From NCBI GenBank assembly GCA_013398615.1, contig VZSR01003807.1, forward strand, positions 12,444,232-12,508,231: a DNA stretch of 64,000 nt. The letters run 5' to 3'. Origin of the DNA: Brachypodius melanocephalos. Its lineage: Eukaryota; Chordata; Aves; Passeriformes; Pycnonotidae. A model generated the notes under the pieces. That model had not been told where the DNA came from and searched no databases. It saw only the letters and a program-made list of their open reading frames with translations. Positions 26,435 through 40,500 of this stretch are shown in pieces. The position numbers and the translations under genes are program-made. Within the stretch, counting starts at the first letter, position 1, and every line of letters begins with the position of its first letter.

Positions 26435-29400
26435 GCAACTCTAACAAATAGAAATAGCATAAGTGCTGATATACCTACTCACTGAGTGTTCCAAATGACA
26501 GACTAAAATTAGCACCTTGCATTGCCGCTCAAAGGAACAGTGGATTGACAGAGAAGAAAGATTACTCATTTCCTCTGCTCTCTATATCCAAGGGCTACCA
26601 GGTCAAAACAGGATGAGATTCATACAAAAGCTAAGCCAAGCCTCCATCCTTGGCAACTAAGACTCCCTTAAATTGTATTTTCTTGAGTCATCCCTTTAAA
26701 GCTTTTCAGACATTAAAGCACAAATGTTATGGGCAGATGCAACATTAAATTCTCCTATCTGCTTATCTTCTTCTGAGTGTGTAAATAGTCACCTTGAGTC
26801 AATTTTTTTCCTCGTTTTATGTTTAATTAGCTCCACTGCTTCCTCTGATTGCTTCCGTGTCCTCAGCATCTTCTCAGATAGCTCTTTAAAAGACCAGCTC
26901 AAAACTTTACCAAGCTGGCCATTGCTGGGACACTGCTGATGCAGGTAATGAGCTGGAGAGAGTGAACTGCCAAGGATCTTCTCTTCTTAGGAAGCATCTC
27001 TGTGCCCCTTTTCTACTCTCACTTTACAACTGTGGCAAACCCAGGTAGGGTACAATATCAAAGTGTTGCTGTGGTTACTGTGTCTTTCTCATTGAAGAAA
27101 AGGAAGGAAAAGAAACTGCTTTTAATTATTGATTTTTAATTACTTTTCAGGAGATTATTTACTGAACAACAACAAAAACCTTCTCTAGGAAAAGAGGGAG
27201 CAGAACAGTGTTTGAATCAATCATGTTTTCTTAACACCAAAAAGTGATGGTTTTCAGAGTAGGAAAAAAAAAGTCTCTCATTTGACTGGAAAGCAAAAAG
27301 GGATAGAAGAAGGAGAAGAGTTGTTTGAGTGGGCATTTGTCTTCCCACAAGTAATGGTTACTCATGATGAGGTTCTGCTTTCCTGGAGGTGGCTGAACAG
27401 CTGACTGCCCATGGGAAGCAGTGAATGAATTCCTTATTTTGCTTTGCCTGCACGTGAAGCTTTTCCTTTACCAATTAAACTTCCTTTATCTCCACCCAAG
27501 AGTTTACCCATGTTCACCCTTCTGGTTCACCCATTTTCAACCTGCCCCCCATTCCTTTGAGGGGTAGCTGAGTGGGTTGAGCTGTCTACCAGGGTTAAAT
27601 CACAACACTGTGGTTTAACTGGTCTCCCAAAAATAGAAAAGGAAAAAGCACCACAAATTTTAACTCAGCCAGATCTATTGTTTTTAATAAAGCTTGATAC
27701 TGAAAGATTACACAACAACCTGGTTTGGGGTTTTTTTACTTACTGTTAGAAGAATGCAAGTAATTCTAAGCATTAGAACATCTTCTGACTTACTGAATTG
27801 GGGAGTGGGGGCGTTGTGCAGCCATGTGTATGTTAGAGTGACAATGTTTATAGAAAGCAATTTCTTCAATACAATACTAGTAGAAAAAAATCCTAAAACA
27901 TCCTGTTTATTTAGAATTGCTTTTATAAAGATTTCTTGTAATAAACTTGCAACCTCCCCATGTTACCACAAAATACAATAGATACCATCAAATGTTAGCA
28001 TTTAGGAATACTGCTACTTCTTACTCAGTCTACCAGACTAATCTATATACAAACATTTTAGTTTCCACTACTGCGCCACCTCCAGCATCTCTTCCCCTTA
28101 CACTGACACATAATTTGTCATTTTTCTTAACTCTCCACAGCCTGGATGTGAGTTTCATTTAAGATTAAAAGCTTTGTATATTGACCTAGTTGGTGATTAA
28201 AGCACTTGAACAGGCTGTCACTTGCAACTGTGCATCTGAACTCAAGCCAAAGTGCCACAGTGAATTTGTGTTGAAAAGCATAAATGTTATCACAACCAAA
28301 GTCAGAGTAATACATCTAGGAAGAGGGGCCATACCCACAGAGTAGGAGCTTGTATTCTTATTGAAAGTGGCTCAAAGAGACAGGTCAGTAGGCAGGGGAT
28401 GAGTGACTCAGCCTGACCTCCTGATGCAGTATTACTGGAGCCAATGCAATCCTTCTCTCTATCAGATGTTTCTACACCAGCACAGCAACGTCAAACCCCT
28501 TTGACACCACGCAATCCATGTAAACAGGAGCAACGCATGCACCTCACAGACATGTCACAACATCAAAGCCACTGCAGAAAAAAGCTTGCTTTTTCTCCTG
28601 AGAGCAAGAAAACAGGGTCTTGCATGACACAGAAAGAATGAAGAGACAGAATGTCTTAATTAAGAAGACAATCAGCCATAGAATTTTTGCAAGGAGAAAA
28701 TGGGTGCTCTAGAGAGCTCTCTGATCTGGGAGAAAGGCCTAACAGCCAAAAGTGGAAGCCAAAACTGCTTCCAGACTGCTCAGTACACAAATTAAAATCC
28801 CATTAGCAATAAGCCACTAGAAAAAACTACCAGATATATGTCAGAAGCTGAGGAAACCAGTCTTCAAATCAAGAGCTACAATTTTCTAGAAAACACATAT
28901 AACCAAACATGCAGTTACTGAACTTAGTTAAAGAAAAAAAGACTTTAGAAAATGAAATTCACTTCTGACATAAAATCCTGACCACACAAGAGAATGGTTC
29001 CTCTTATGAAAAAACCCATGAAAACTGAAGACCAAAGACACCAGCCTGATGAAATCTGCTTCCCCTGATTCTTGCATGGCCTTGACTACATCCAGGTGCA
29101 CACTGTCCTCCCCTCTCTTCCTCTCCATGTCAGCAATGTAGTTTTACCATAATGCACTACAGTACAGTGGTTCTCCCAGCTATCTCACACAGCATTTGAA
29201 GGATAACTGAGAGGAACAGGACATTTCTAAGAGTAGGGCACTGATGCAAATGTGACAAGCTGTTTTCATGAAGTTACTCTTTTCCAAAATCAGTGAAAAA
29301 CCCTGCAATCTGTATGTATTACAGAGACAGTATACTGATGATCTTGTGTAAACTACAGTGTAAAGTGACCATATTTTCAAGTTTTCACTCCTCTAGAAAT

Positions 29401-31555
29401 GCAACTTCCAAGACTAGACTGCCAGAGTAATTCTCTATTATTTAGCATATAACAGATACTTTTATTTTAACCTTTCCCTCTATCCTTTTTTCTTCCCTTC
29501 TCCAAGCACAAGCACCTTGTGTTAAGCACAGAACAAGCCCTGACAGATACCTCTATCATCATTCAAAATATTCTGTGTATTACATTAGTAAGTAATTCCT
29601 CCTAGATCAGATGAAGTTATGTTTCTGCCCTAAGAAACACTACTCTCTGATTTGGCAGCAAGTAGCTGCTGCAAATATCTCAAGCCTCCTCAGATGCAAA
29701 GTTTTGCTAGAAACACTACGGCAGGAAAAAAATGGGGCAAGGATAACAGACAGCACAGAAGAGAAGGGGTTCCCCATTCTGCACTCAAATTACTGCAACT
29801 TTTACTGAGGGAAAACTAACCTATAATCAATACCTTTGGCTCAGTCTGACATGAAAAACTCATGAGGCATTTCAAGGGTTCTGTGTTTAGCTTTATATAT
29901 TAACCAGGTATCAATTAAAAAAACAAAATATTGAGACAGTCACAGTGAGGTTTGGACTCCTCTAGTGAGAATACATGATCACAGAATAACAATCCTGGCA
30001 TTGTCCAGCTCACTACAAGGAAGCCCAAATCAAACCTTATTTAGTCAATGAACAGCTATGCTCACTGTCATACAAAAATGTCCCATGGAGAGTTTTCAAA
30101 AGATCTCACTTCATGTCAAAGTCCTGTGGTGTAATTAGGAAAACTAATAGCTGATATTTAACTGACCTACAAACCAGGTGTGTCCCCCCAGCTGCTTCCA
30201 TAAGTAAAGCATTTACTTTCCAACACAAAAGACCTTTGCATGCTGCTGTTGGAAAAAAGGCAGATTTTGTTCTTCTGTTGACCTATGGACTTCAAAATGG
30301 TTAACTTACTACATGTGGGACATGCAGCAGTCTGTAAACCATAATAAACAGCTTGTGTTTAAGATAATGTGTCCTCAGATATCTAACCTGAAACTACATA
30401 TTTGCTGCTTAATGAACTGGTGAACCAGGCAAAAAGCTATGAATAGAGAGACAAAAATATTCTTGCAGTAAACCCAAAGTCAGCCTCTTCTCCAACTGAT
30501 AATGCATGAATCTGCTTCATCTTTTTTAATCCAAGTAACTAGTCCTAATCAAATTCTGAGAAAGAAATATATCCATTCACTCTGGCTTCTGATGTATAGA
30601 CCACCTAATCATATTAGACATCAAACAAGAAAGCTGTGGTTCCTTAATAAGGTTAGCATAATAAAACAAGTAGCCTGAATATAAAATGAATTTGCTAAGA
30701 GTGCAGTTACACTTACAGAGACTGAAGTAGTCACAGATTTATATCACTGTAGACTGGAAAGAATAAAAATGCTCCATTTCTGAAAGTGTTAAGACTACTA
30801 AATTTTCCAGCAGTGACAATATCTGAGCAGTCACACACATCATTAATATTCAACAAAAGTGTTCCCTAATGAAAACACAATTACTTTAATTAGTACTTTC
30901 ATGAAGGTTCACAAATACAGTACAGCAAGCAATTACGTCACCAAAACTTTCCATGCCCACAGTGCCCGAAAAACCACAAGACATACCTGATTACTGCTTT
31001 TGGCAGCAGAGTTGGTCTGAGCTGTATTTGAAGAAAGGGAATCAAAAAAGGCTTGGTCAGCTAATGAGTTACCACAGCTAATGCCATCTTTTGAACCTTC
31101 GGTTATAATCTGCAATGGAAAAGGTTCAGAAAGATTTTTCATGCTTCAATTAATCAAATTATGCTTTATCATATATAATCACCTTAACACTCATATCACT
31201 AGGCTTTAAAATGTTTGCACATAACCTTTTAAAATTCAAATTCAATTGAATTTTTTACAAGAAACTGACATGATATTCTGGACGATTTACTTCCACACTA
31301 GATGGTACTAGTTTGCCTTACAGCTACAACATGCAAGACTGTTGTGGCAGTGAACACCAATCTATAAATTCCTTAGGGATTAAAGGTTGTTAATAGAAGT
31401 GCCTGCAGACTGGGAACTCAGAGCTCAGAGGATGGATTTGGGACAGTAAGTTTAGAGAGCCAAAAGCTACCAGACCATGAGCTAACCAACTGAAGCAAAA
31501 ACACAAGGTCATGTGAGCCAGCATGATCCTGTTTTCCCTTCCCCTCCTCCCCCCA

Positions 31556-31586
<31 letters not shown>

Positions 31587-34500
31587 CTAATGAACACAGC
31601 ACTGGTGAAGGAAGAGAGGCACATGCCCTAAGAGGCTGCAGGAATTACACCCACCTAACCAGCAACCTGCACACATGCAGATGCTGGGCCATCCAAGAGT
31701 GAACAAGATTCCATTCTTTGCACTGAGATCCCATTCCATACCCAAAACAATACCACTGGTCTTTAAACAAAAATCACAACAACACACACTGAAGAAACAA
31801 CAGAGGGTCCCAGTAAGAAGAAAAGCTGAGTAGTCCCTGGATTCGGTAACCCACATCCTGACCCCAGAAATGTGGCTTCATTCCAGACTTACGAGCATGT
31901 GGCAAGTCTGCCACAGCAACACCAGTGTAACCTTGCATTACTCATTTCACTTCCATATTTCTATCTTCAGACAGAAAAAAACCCCAATTATTGGATTATG
32001 AGACCCCCCAAACCCAAAGCAGATTCAAAACAACTCGTGTTCTGCAGATCAGCAGTATTTACTATAGATAGCTTCCTGTTGCATTTCTTGGGAAAACACT
32101 AAGAAGCTCAGGAGCTTTGGATGTCATGTTTGCACTGGTTTCCAAAGCCAGCAACAATTGCTACAATGAGATTATATATTCCAAGCTTTCTGTTTGAGCA
32201 TTTCAGTCTGGTCAGCAAACCAGCAGATGGCCTTTTCAGTAGTTCTGCTTTATTAGTGCAGAGCAGTGTAGTCACTTACCTCAACATAATCTGTTGGAAC
32301 AAGTCCTCTCTCGCCTTGGCTGTTTTTTCCTTCTAACCAGCCTCCACCAACATCCTAAAAGAAGTAATATAGAAATAATTTTGTTAGATGGATCCCACAA
32401 CATGCTCCAAACAGCTCAGCAGGAAGCATTGTCTTGCTATCAAATGTCAAATGCTCAGCAGGAAGCACTGTCTTGCTGTCAATGTTCAAAACACAGTTAT
32501 GACTGTGTAACCGAACAAACTAGCTCAAAGCTGCTGAAGCAGCAAATACTCATTTAAACACACCACAGACTGTGCTGGTTTTACACAGCTATTCTGGACT
32601 TTAGATTTTTAACAAGCATGAAGGGGAAAAATGGTTGATTTTTCAGCATTTTTGATCATTTATGAAATCACAGTCAACTGTCTGGCCACAAACTGCATAA
32701 AAACACACCTATTAGTATGTCAGTTTCAACAAATTAATTTTAATCAATAGACTATGAAGAAACAAGACTCAGAGAATTAAGCTGTTGGTGATATCTCTAA
32801 AATCTCTGCCTCATTTATTGAAGGTGCAGAGACATGTGATGAGTGAGAGCTATCACCCACAGAAATGTTAAGGCTATTCTCGAGATTAAAAGAGCCACAT
32901 GCCATGTAAGATCTGGACTCATTCTTTCTGCTTCACACTTCTTTTCAGAGGCAGTCTTATGCTATTAGTTTAGAAAGAACTAACAACAGTTCAGCTCTGA
33001 TCTCAGTGGGACATCCTGATATTGCTTGGGGTTTTTTAAACACATATTCCACATAGACAGTAAGAAAGCTCTGTAGACCTTTGCAGTTAAGTGAAGTTAA
33101 TTTCAGAACATTAATCAGGAATAAACCAGCTCTGTTTTAAATCAAGAAGTTTAGGGAACATATAAATATATGTCAAGCTAGTCACAGATGAAAATTGGAG
33201 ACACATATGCTAGACAGCAATTACTGAATTTTAGGTTTTCTTAATTTGCTTTTTAATTGATGTATTTGTTTATTCACAATTTTGTTCTTTCACTTCAAAA
33301 TTTTATGTAATCCTGCACTTTACAGGCACTCCAATAAGGACAAGCCTGCTTACCTATTCCAGATTTTATGCAGGAAAGATCAAGCAGTTAGTGAAATAAC
33401 AACTTGCATTATTTTTCCTTACATATCTAAAAGCTCAGTACTCAAGAACACAAAAATAATTAGACATCTCAGATTCTAAATTCAACTAGCTTGGTTAAAC
33501 TGCAAGAGCAATGACATCTTGAGCCAGAAGTCATCTTCACACTGTTACACTTAAAAGCAATCATCAGTGGACTTGCATGACTTAAGCTATTGCCACCTAA
33601 ACTTATCAAAAATGATCAAGAGCCTTTGTGGCAATTTACCATGGACAGCATAAAACAAAGTTTTACTTGGGTTTGAGTATATTGCCTTAAGCCACAGATG
33701 TCTTGGTCAGTGAGAACTAGCTCAAAAGTGGTGACCTATTTATTTATATTTAATCTTACTTTTGTGAAATGGCATTAAGCTTCTGAATTCACAGAGCACA
33801 CTATCCAAGAGGGTGCTGGCTCTGTTAAATATCTGCTTCAAGCATTTAAGATCAGTGGAACAAAAAATTATCAGGATTACACATGACTAGGATCTTCAAA
33901 GAATTAAGTTTATTCTGCAGAATCCATTTGTTTTATACAAACATTTGTTTTATACAACCTGGCTTCATGATCAGGTGGGTTTTGTTTGTATTTGTTTTAA
34001 AAGGCAGGTCTATCCACTAAGCCATATCATTACACAAAAACTAGTTGATTCAAAGTAGAATCAACTAATACCTAGTTACCAAGAGTAAGAATTATATAGG
34101 ACAATCAAAGCACATGGAAATTCAAAATGTGGACATAAATCAAATGTCACTGGTGAAAAGTCAAACTGATTTAACAATGCCCTGATAGCATTGTGATTGT
34201 ATTGTCACCACTTCTTCCCTATACCTTGTCCATATTTTTTTATTATGAAAGGACACAAAATTTCAGTAAAAAAATTGGTTTGAGTTTTTTACCAAACTTG
34301 GAATGCTGAAGTCAATGATTAAGAAATTCAAAATCTAAAAGTGAGCTGGATGTCACATTTAAATGCAAGTGGCAAGAACGTGAAAGATTACATCCACATA
34401 AAATGTGCAATATTAGGCACACAAAAATAGACAAGGCATTCAGATGTAAAGGCTGTCACCACCATTAGTTCCTTCCTCTTACTTGTTTCCCAGCTCTGTT

Positions 34501-37500
34501 TAGAGGAAAACAAAGCTGAGCACATTCTTAAGTGTGTGGGCACAGTTTGAGAAGGCCTCATCCTCCAAAACATTGCATTTGTTTCCACAGGATTATTAGA
34601 AAATTCTTTGTGTTCTGGGGTTGTTTTTGCTAATTCTTCAGGGGAGGGCAGCCAGGGCTTTCAGATGTCACCAGCACTGTTTTCCTTCCATCTGCTGGTA
34701 GAAGTAGGTCAGGAAAATGCACTGAAGCCAATTCCATCTGAGTTTTCTTACCGGGTTGGTGATTGTGATAATCTCCCCTTCACTGACTGTCAGCTCATTG
34801 TTTCCAGGCTCAGCAGCAAAATCATACATAACACGAGCCTGTACATGGAAAAGAATGTAACAGTGAGATTTCCAGCTTATGTAGAAGATTTCATTAAGGA
34901 AGTATCAGCACAAACTATCCTTAACTTACAGAAACAGTAAGTGGAGTAAGGCTGAGTGTACAAAGAGCAACTCAGCACATAGGAAGCTGACATTTCCTAG
35001 ATTTGAACTGCAAACTCAACAGTAACAACAACTTTAAAAGACAAAAATCTCATGTGGAGCTTGTTGAAGATAGTTTATCACAAGGATTTAAGACTTGCTG
35101 TTCTCTGTCATATCCAGAATTATATGTACAACATTTTCCAGGGGAAGAAGGAAAGGTTTCTAACTACAGCAAACTATTCAATTTCTTTTTTATACAAGAC
35201 ATATTCCAGCTCCAATTTGGGTAAAGGGAAGTAGTTCATAGAGCAAGCAATTCAGAAGAAGAAAAGCAAGTAACTGCAGATGTAAGTAACCCCTGCTGTG
35301 CATAAAATGTAATACGTAAAATTACGTTTTGAGAGTCTATATGGGAAGAACTATGCAAATGCAAAAACAAGCAGTGAGAGTAGGCTTGGTATATCTGGCA
35401 TGAGAAGGGAGGGAAAAACAAAACCAATCTAATTTTTAAGTGTTTAGATACACAAAGGCTTTGCTCTGCATTGACTCTGCTATTAAACTACATAAAGAAA
35501 TGTTTGAAACATTTGATTTTACTAATACCATCATTCAGTGTACAGCAATGAGTTCCTTCTTGTATTTGGAGGGTGAGGGGAAGATAAAAAAACTAAGCAA
35601 GAAGTAATATTTTCTGTCAAAGGAGGCGATGAAATAATTTCTGTTGGAAGTAAGTTACGTGATAGGAAAAAAGACAGACGTTCACCATCAAATCTTGCCT
35701 GTCTCAAAACTGCAAGTTATGATCCTCACCTAGACCCAACTTCTTACATAAAACCAGAGGAAAACAGAACTTCCCACCCCCACATTTTAATTTCATGAGT
35801 ATCATGTGGAAATACTTCTGGCTGGTCAAAACACACTTTACTTCAGTGTAAATAAAAACTTAGCTGAGAAAAAACACACATGTTTCAGCTGACAAATCTA
35901 ATCCCAAACCATGTGGACAACAAATCAAACACCTGGTCTTCTCCACTAGAGCAGCACAACATTGCAGAAAACCATGTGTCCTAAGCACTCTCAATGCTCC
36001 CTTGCATGAACACTTCTCCCTTTAGAATGGAGGCTTTCAGCACTTTCAGATTATGCCATGCAAAACAGAGATGAAGAGGCAAAAACTGTGTTTGATAATA
36101 ACACTGACTGCTTTCTTTCCAGCAGCACATCTGGCCTCCATGGAAATAAAAGAATAAGCTGCCTTACTTTCATGAAAAATGAACTGAAGAGAAGCAGCAC
36201 ACCTTTTGAAATACAAGAACATTTTAAGCAGGGGTGTAAAAAGCACCACTCTCCAGAGCTCTTCCCTCAGCAGTAGTAGATGGAGGAGTTGAACCTGTCT
36301 TTTTTACAGCAGGTTACCAAAATTCAGCCACTTTCTGCAAGTCAATTTAACAGCACTCAGATGCTGAGCATCTGAATCATGAGAAAAGCTGTTTTGTTAA
36401 CCAGGGAGACTTCTTAGCCTTTTTCAAGTAATACACCATAGTATTAAATTCTTACTTCTATTCACAGGAATGATGAGAGTTTACCAGGACAATGGCAACA
36501 CACAGATTTTATCAGCCTTCAGAAAAACTGGCAAAACATCCCCAGTGATGACCAGACTGGAGAGTATGTATTTCTGTCTAATAAAAGAACAAATGAAAAT
36601 ACTAGATTCTCCAGATACAGCAGTGAAATAGAAGTTACTCAGAAAAGAAATAGAAGCATTCAGCTTGTAGAGAAGGAAAAAACAAGAGACATATAGAATT
36701 TAATAAAGTCATTATGCCAAAGTCCACTTATTCACCTGCTCTGGATGCCTGTTTCAGAAGTTAGAAAAAGTAGAACATGTGGAAAAAAATTAAAATAAAC
36801 CTTGCTAACTACAGTTTGAGAATTTGAAAAATAAATTTAAGAAAATTTGCAATGCTACAGAAAAGGATTATTATAGAGCATTAAGAATTTGAGGTACATC
36901 TGCGTCCTGTATATTGACATTTCAAATACATTCCTCATCTTTTTCTGCCAGTACTCTTCATTTTCACCTGCACTTCTAGGCTGACTTGCTTAGGCTGGAA
37001 ATGAAGACCTTAACAACTTCAGGCAAGTAAGCTTTAACACTACCCTCCTACTGTTGAGATTTAATGGGGGAAATATAGTACAAACTCAATCAATTCCAAA
37101 GTAAAACCAAGTGACTAAATGTTTTTGCCCCAATTAATAAATGGGAAAACAAGTAGTTAACAATGGAAAACCCCTTAGCAGATATATCAGCCCCAAACCT
37201 ATTTAAATTTCTGAAAATCAGTTCCAAAATACTACAAAATGGAAAATGGTTTCACTTTACAATAAGCTTTTTCCTTTTTACTGGCCATAAATATTGTGCC
37301 CACGTAGCAGATAGAACTTAAAAGATATATTTTTGCAACTCAATGCAAAATTGCAAATGGGCATGGAAAAAAGCATTTAATGAGAAAAGGATTTTAGATC
37401 CTTGGCACTGCAATATTACTGAATATTAGAGCTAAGCTTAGGGACAGTTTGAATATTCATAAAATGGGAATCTGTGATGAATTCCACATCATATATTGAA

Positions 37501-40500
37501 CGTCATCAAGAGAACTTCTTAAAAACACAGCTTAGAAAAAAGAATTGTTACAGTAACTGTTGTGTTTCATATTTACTTCTGATCATACACAAAAGGATCA
37601 AACAGTCAAAGAACTACAGGAACTTCAGAAATTAAAATCTTTTGTTAGTGGAATAAAGGCCACTGCTTCATTTACAGACTACTGCAAACATGCAAAACAA
37701 GAAAGAACCATTAAGAAATTTATTAACTATAAGAAAATTAAGTTCTTCTACTGGTTGCATGTATATCTCCCCCTCTCCCACCACCATCTCTGCCCCACCT
37801 CTGCTCCAAGATACAAATAGTTCTGGATTCTGAAGTTATTTTGTCTGTTCCTTTGGGGAAAAAAAAAAAAAAAAAAAAACAACCTGCTAACCCAAAAAGC
37901 TTTAACTGATTCCATTGGGCAGAAAGGAGGCCTGGTTGTTGCACTGTAAGCTACTGTCTTGTTTTGCTCAGGTGGTAACAGAGCATCTCCACTGGGAGTT
38001 TGGAACACATCCTGACATTCATCTCATGCTCCCTCATGTGAGGAAAGGCTGGCACAGATAAAGCAGAATCCTGCCTCAGCACATGGCAAGAGGGAAAGGG
38101 TTCTGTGATCCCCAGCATCTCTGGCATATATTGCAGTTTCTCCAGAACGAAAGGGAGCCAGCAGCTTTGTCTACAAGTCCAAGATGGGGGATAATAGTAA
38201 GAGTTAAAGGAAAATTAGCTTTTCAGCAGTGTGGATATAAAAACTTAGATTGTAATAAAGAGAAGGAAATGAAAAGAAAACTGGCAATTCTCAGTGTTAT
38301 ATCAGCATTCCTTGGAGCTGGTTCTACTTGCTGTAGTTACACAACTGGACTGCAGTTTCCCAATTTACAGATTTACTGACTTACTACAGTGTGAAACTTC
38401 CCAATATTGAAAAGTTCTAAGCATTGCAATCAATAATTATTACTGTATTTTTAGAATTATGATAGAATGCCTAGGAATATTGAAACACCAAAGATTCCCA
38501 CATTAAAAAGCAGTATCTAGATTAGTCAAAGTATTATTCCTCTGCAGGCCTGGAGCAGACTTAGTTTTTCTCCATTACTTTTGTCTGAGTTGAGTACTTC
38601 CCTCTTCTTTCCATAATAGTAAAAACCAAAAGGACAAAAAACCCAACAACTAAAACCCAAGAGCATTTGCCAACTTATTTATGAAAGCAAACTTAAGACC
38701 ATGCAACTGTATTTGTCAGTATTAAGGCTCTTCAGCATAAATGAAGTGGGAAGGAAGTTGTCTAGCAAAAGTAATTAAAATAAATTTCCAATGAAAGGTT
38801 ACACTGTTGCTTCACTAAGTTACTAGATTAGTATCCAAGATCTCTGCAGACATCCTGATCCACTGGCTCCTGCTGCATGTCCCTCAGAATTTTTCTATTT
38901 CTCATGAGAAGAATCTTTCTGCCTTTCCCAAAATGTTTCACTCAAGGCTCAGATGGAAAAGCACCTTACCCCAAAACTGAACAACCCTGATGTGCACAGG
39001 GCCACATTGCCTGCACTGCAGTTCAGCTGCAGCAGGGTAGCTCTGTCATGCAGAAGGATCATGAAAGCCCCTGTGTATTCCTCACCAGCCATAAGCAGAC
39101 AGGCTAACAGCTAATGCACATCAGTTGTGCTCAGAGCAGCTTTTACAACAACTTCCCTGCCTAAGCCTTCCTTGAGACAAATTATCAATGACCCACATAG
39201 ACTGACTACTGGTTTTTCTTTACGTTCACACTTCTGGAGCAAAATGTTTTTGTAGCGCTGGACCTCCTGACTGCAATGCAACAGTTCTGCACCAAAGTAT
39301 GCTTTATAGCACAAAAATCGCAGAAGCCCCTAAAAATTGGACACACCTTTGAAAATGCTTTCCCTATGCACAGGACTTCATTTGTATTAGAAAGAGATCT
39401 AGTGTTACACCATAGAGTGATCTGTTTCAACCATGTGTTACAATTTAGGAAACTTGTACCACAAGTTTTTGACAAGCTTTTCTTGGTCAGCTGTCAGTGG
39501 CAGATAGTACAAAGGAAATACCCAAAGAAGTTTCATAGCATGAAATTCCCGTAACTGCACACATTTCACAGTTAGAAATCAGCAGTTCAGTGTTTCAGCC
39601 ACCCTGCATTGCTCTTGCCAAGAGACAGGGATTCAGAGGCTTAAATTGCTTGGTGCCACTGTAAGAAATACAACTGCTGTATCACAGAAGCAAGTTGGGA
39701 ACACCTTATGATGGTGGCAGCAGTTCCTATATTCACAAAAAGAGGATCAAATTCTGGATTTCTCTTTTGGGAAGTATACGAGGCAGATAAGTTCAGGTTT
39801 CTCTGAAACCTGCATCTACTGGAGGAGCAGAAACCAAAATTTGGGAAGCCTCGCAGAATGCCAAAATAAAAAAAAAATAAAATAAAGTTAATGATTATCA
39901 TCAACTCTAAACACGTCAAGTCCTCACGTTTTAAATGGCTGTGTCAATGAGAAGACTTGAACTTTTCTCCTAGGACAGCAGCCTAAGCTTTTGGCTGGGA
40001 TGAACAACAAAGGGCTTTTGGTCACCTCAAGTAACTCCAGCAACACATCTGGTATGAATAAACTTCAGAACAGTTTACTGTAAAAACTGCTTCAGTTAGT
40101 ATAAATATCTTCAGTAGGTCTAGTAAGCATAAGCCTTTGAAATCTGCTGCTTGTGAAATACTGATAAGCAGTATGTTGATCATACCTGGAAGCACAGAAG
40201 AGGGAAATGTATTTATTTCTTCCTAGACTTCATTCTATCAGTTATCTTCTAAAAGTTTTTTGGATGTGGGTTTGGTTTTTCAATTGGTGAGGTTTCTTTC
40301 ATTATTTTTTCCACATATGTTGTTTTTAGAAGTAAAATATTCATCCTAAACAGCAGTTCTAAGAGAACAAAACAGAAATAGCATAGCTGGGATATAGGCT
40401 GGTATCTCAGGATTAGAGAAATTAAGAAAGCAGAAATAAAATAATAAAGACAAAAAACCTAACTGCAAATACATCAGAAATTAGCAGTATCTTTTGATTA

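Larger units (their letters stand above)
17460..30986 (-). other. SNX9: SNX9 intron 4 (13.5 kb)
   Basis: This is the second longest intron in the window. It contains a CR1 copy at 23240-23965, an AGAT microsatellite at 26363-26434 and the 3' part of an ERV LTR at 27325-27606. A purine-rich stretch (about 18367-18398), an A/C-rich run (21450-21485) and a T13 run (near 22450) are minor. No exon was recognised in the rest. Confidence 0.75.
32355..34751 (-). other. SNX9: SNX9 intron 2
   Basis: No exon is seen. Two small tandem duplications (32414-32490 and 33925-33957) are listed separately. The rest is AT-rich. Confidence 0.8.

Noticed and set aside
29966..30030. Possible CR1 3' end (GATCACAGAATAACAATCCTGG)
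   Set aside because: Only the first dozen bases look like CR1; the rest does not follow the consensus.
37859..37879. A21 run as the poly(A) tail of a processed pseudogene
   Set aside because: No gene-like sequence precedes it and no target-site duplication was seen.
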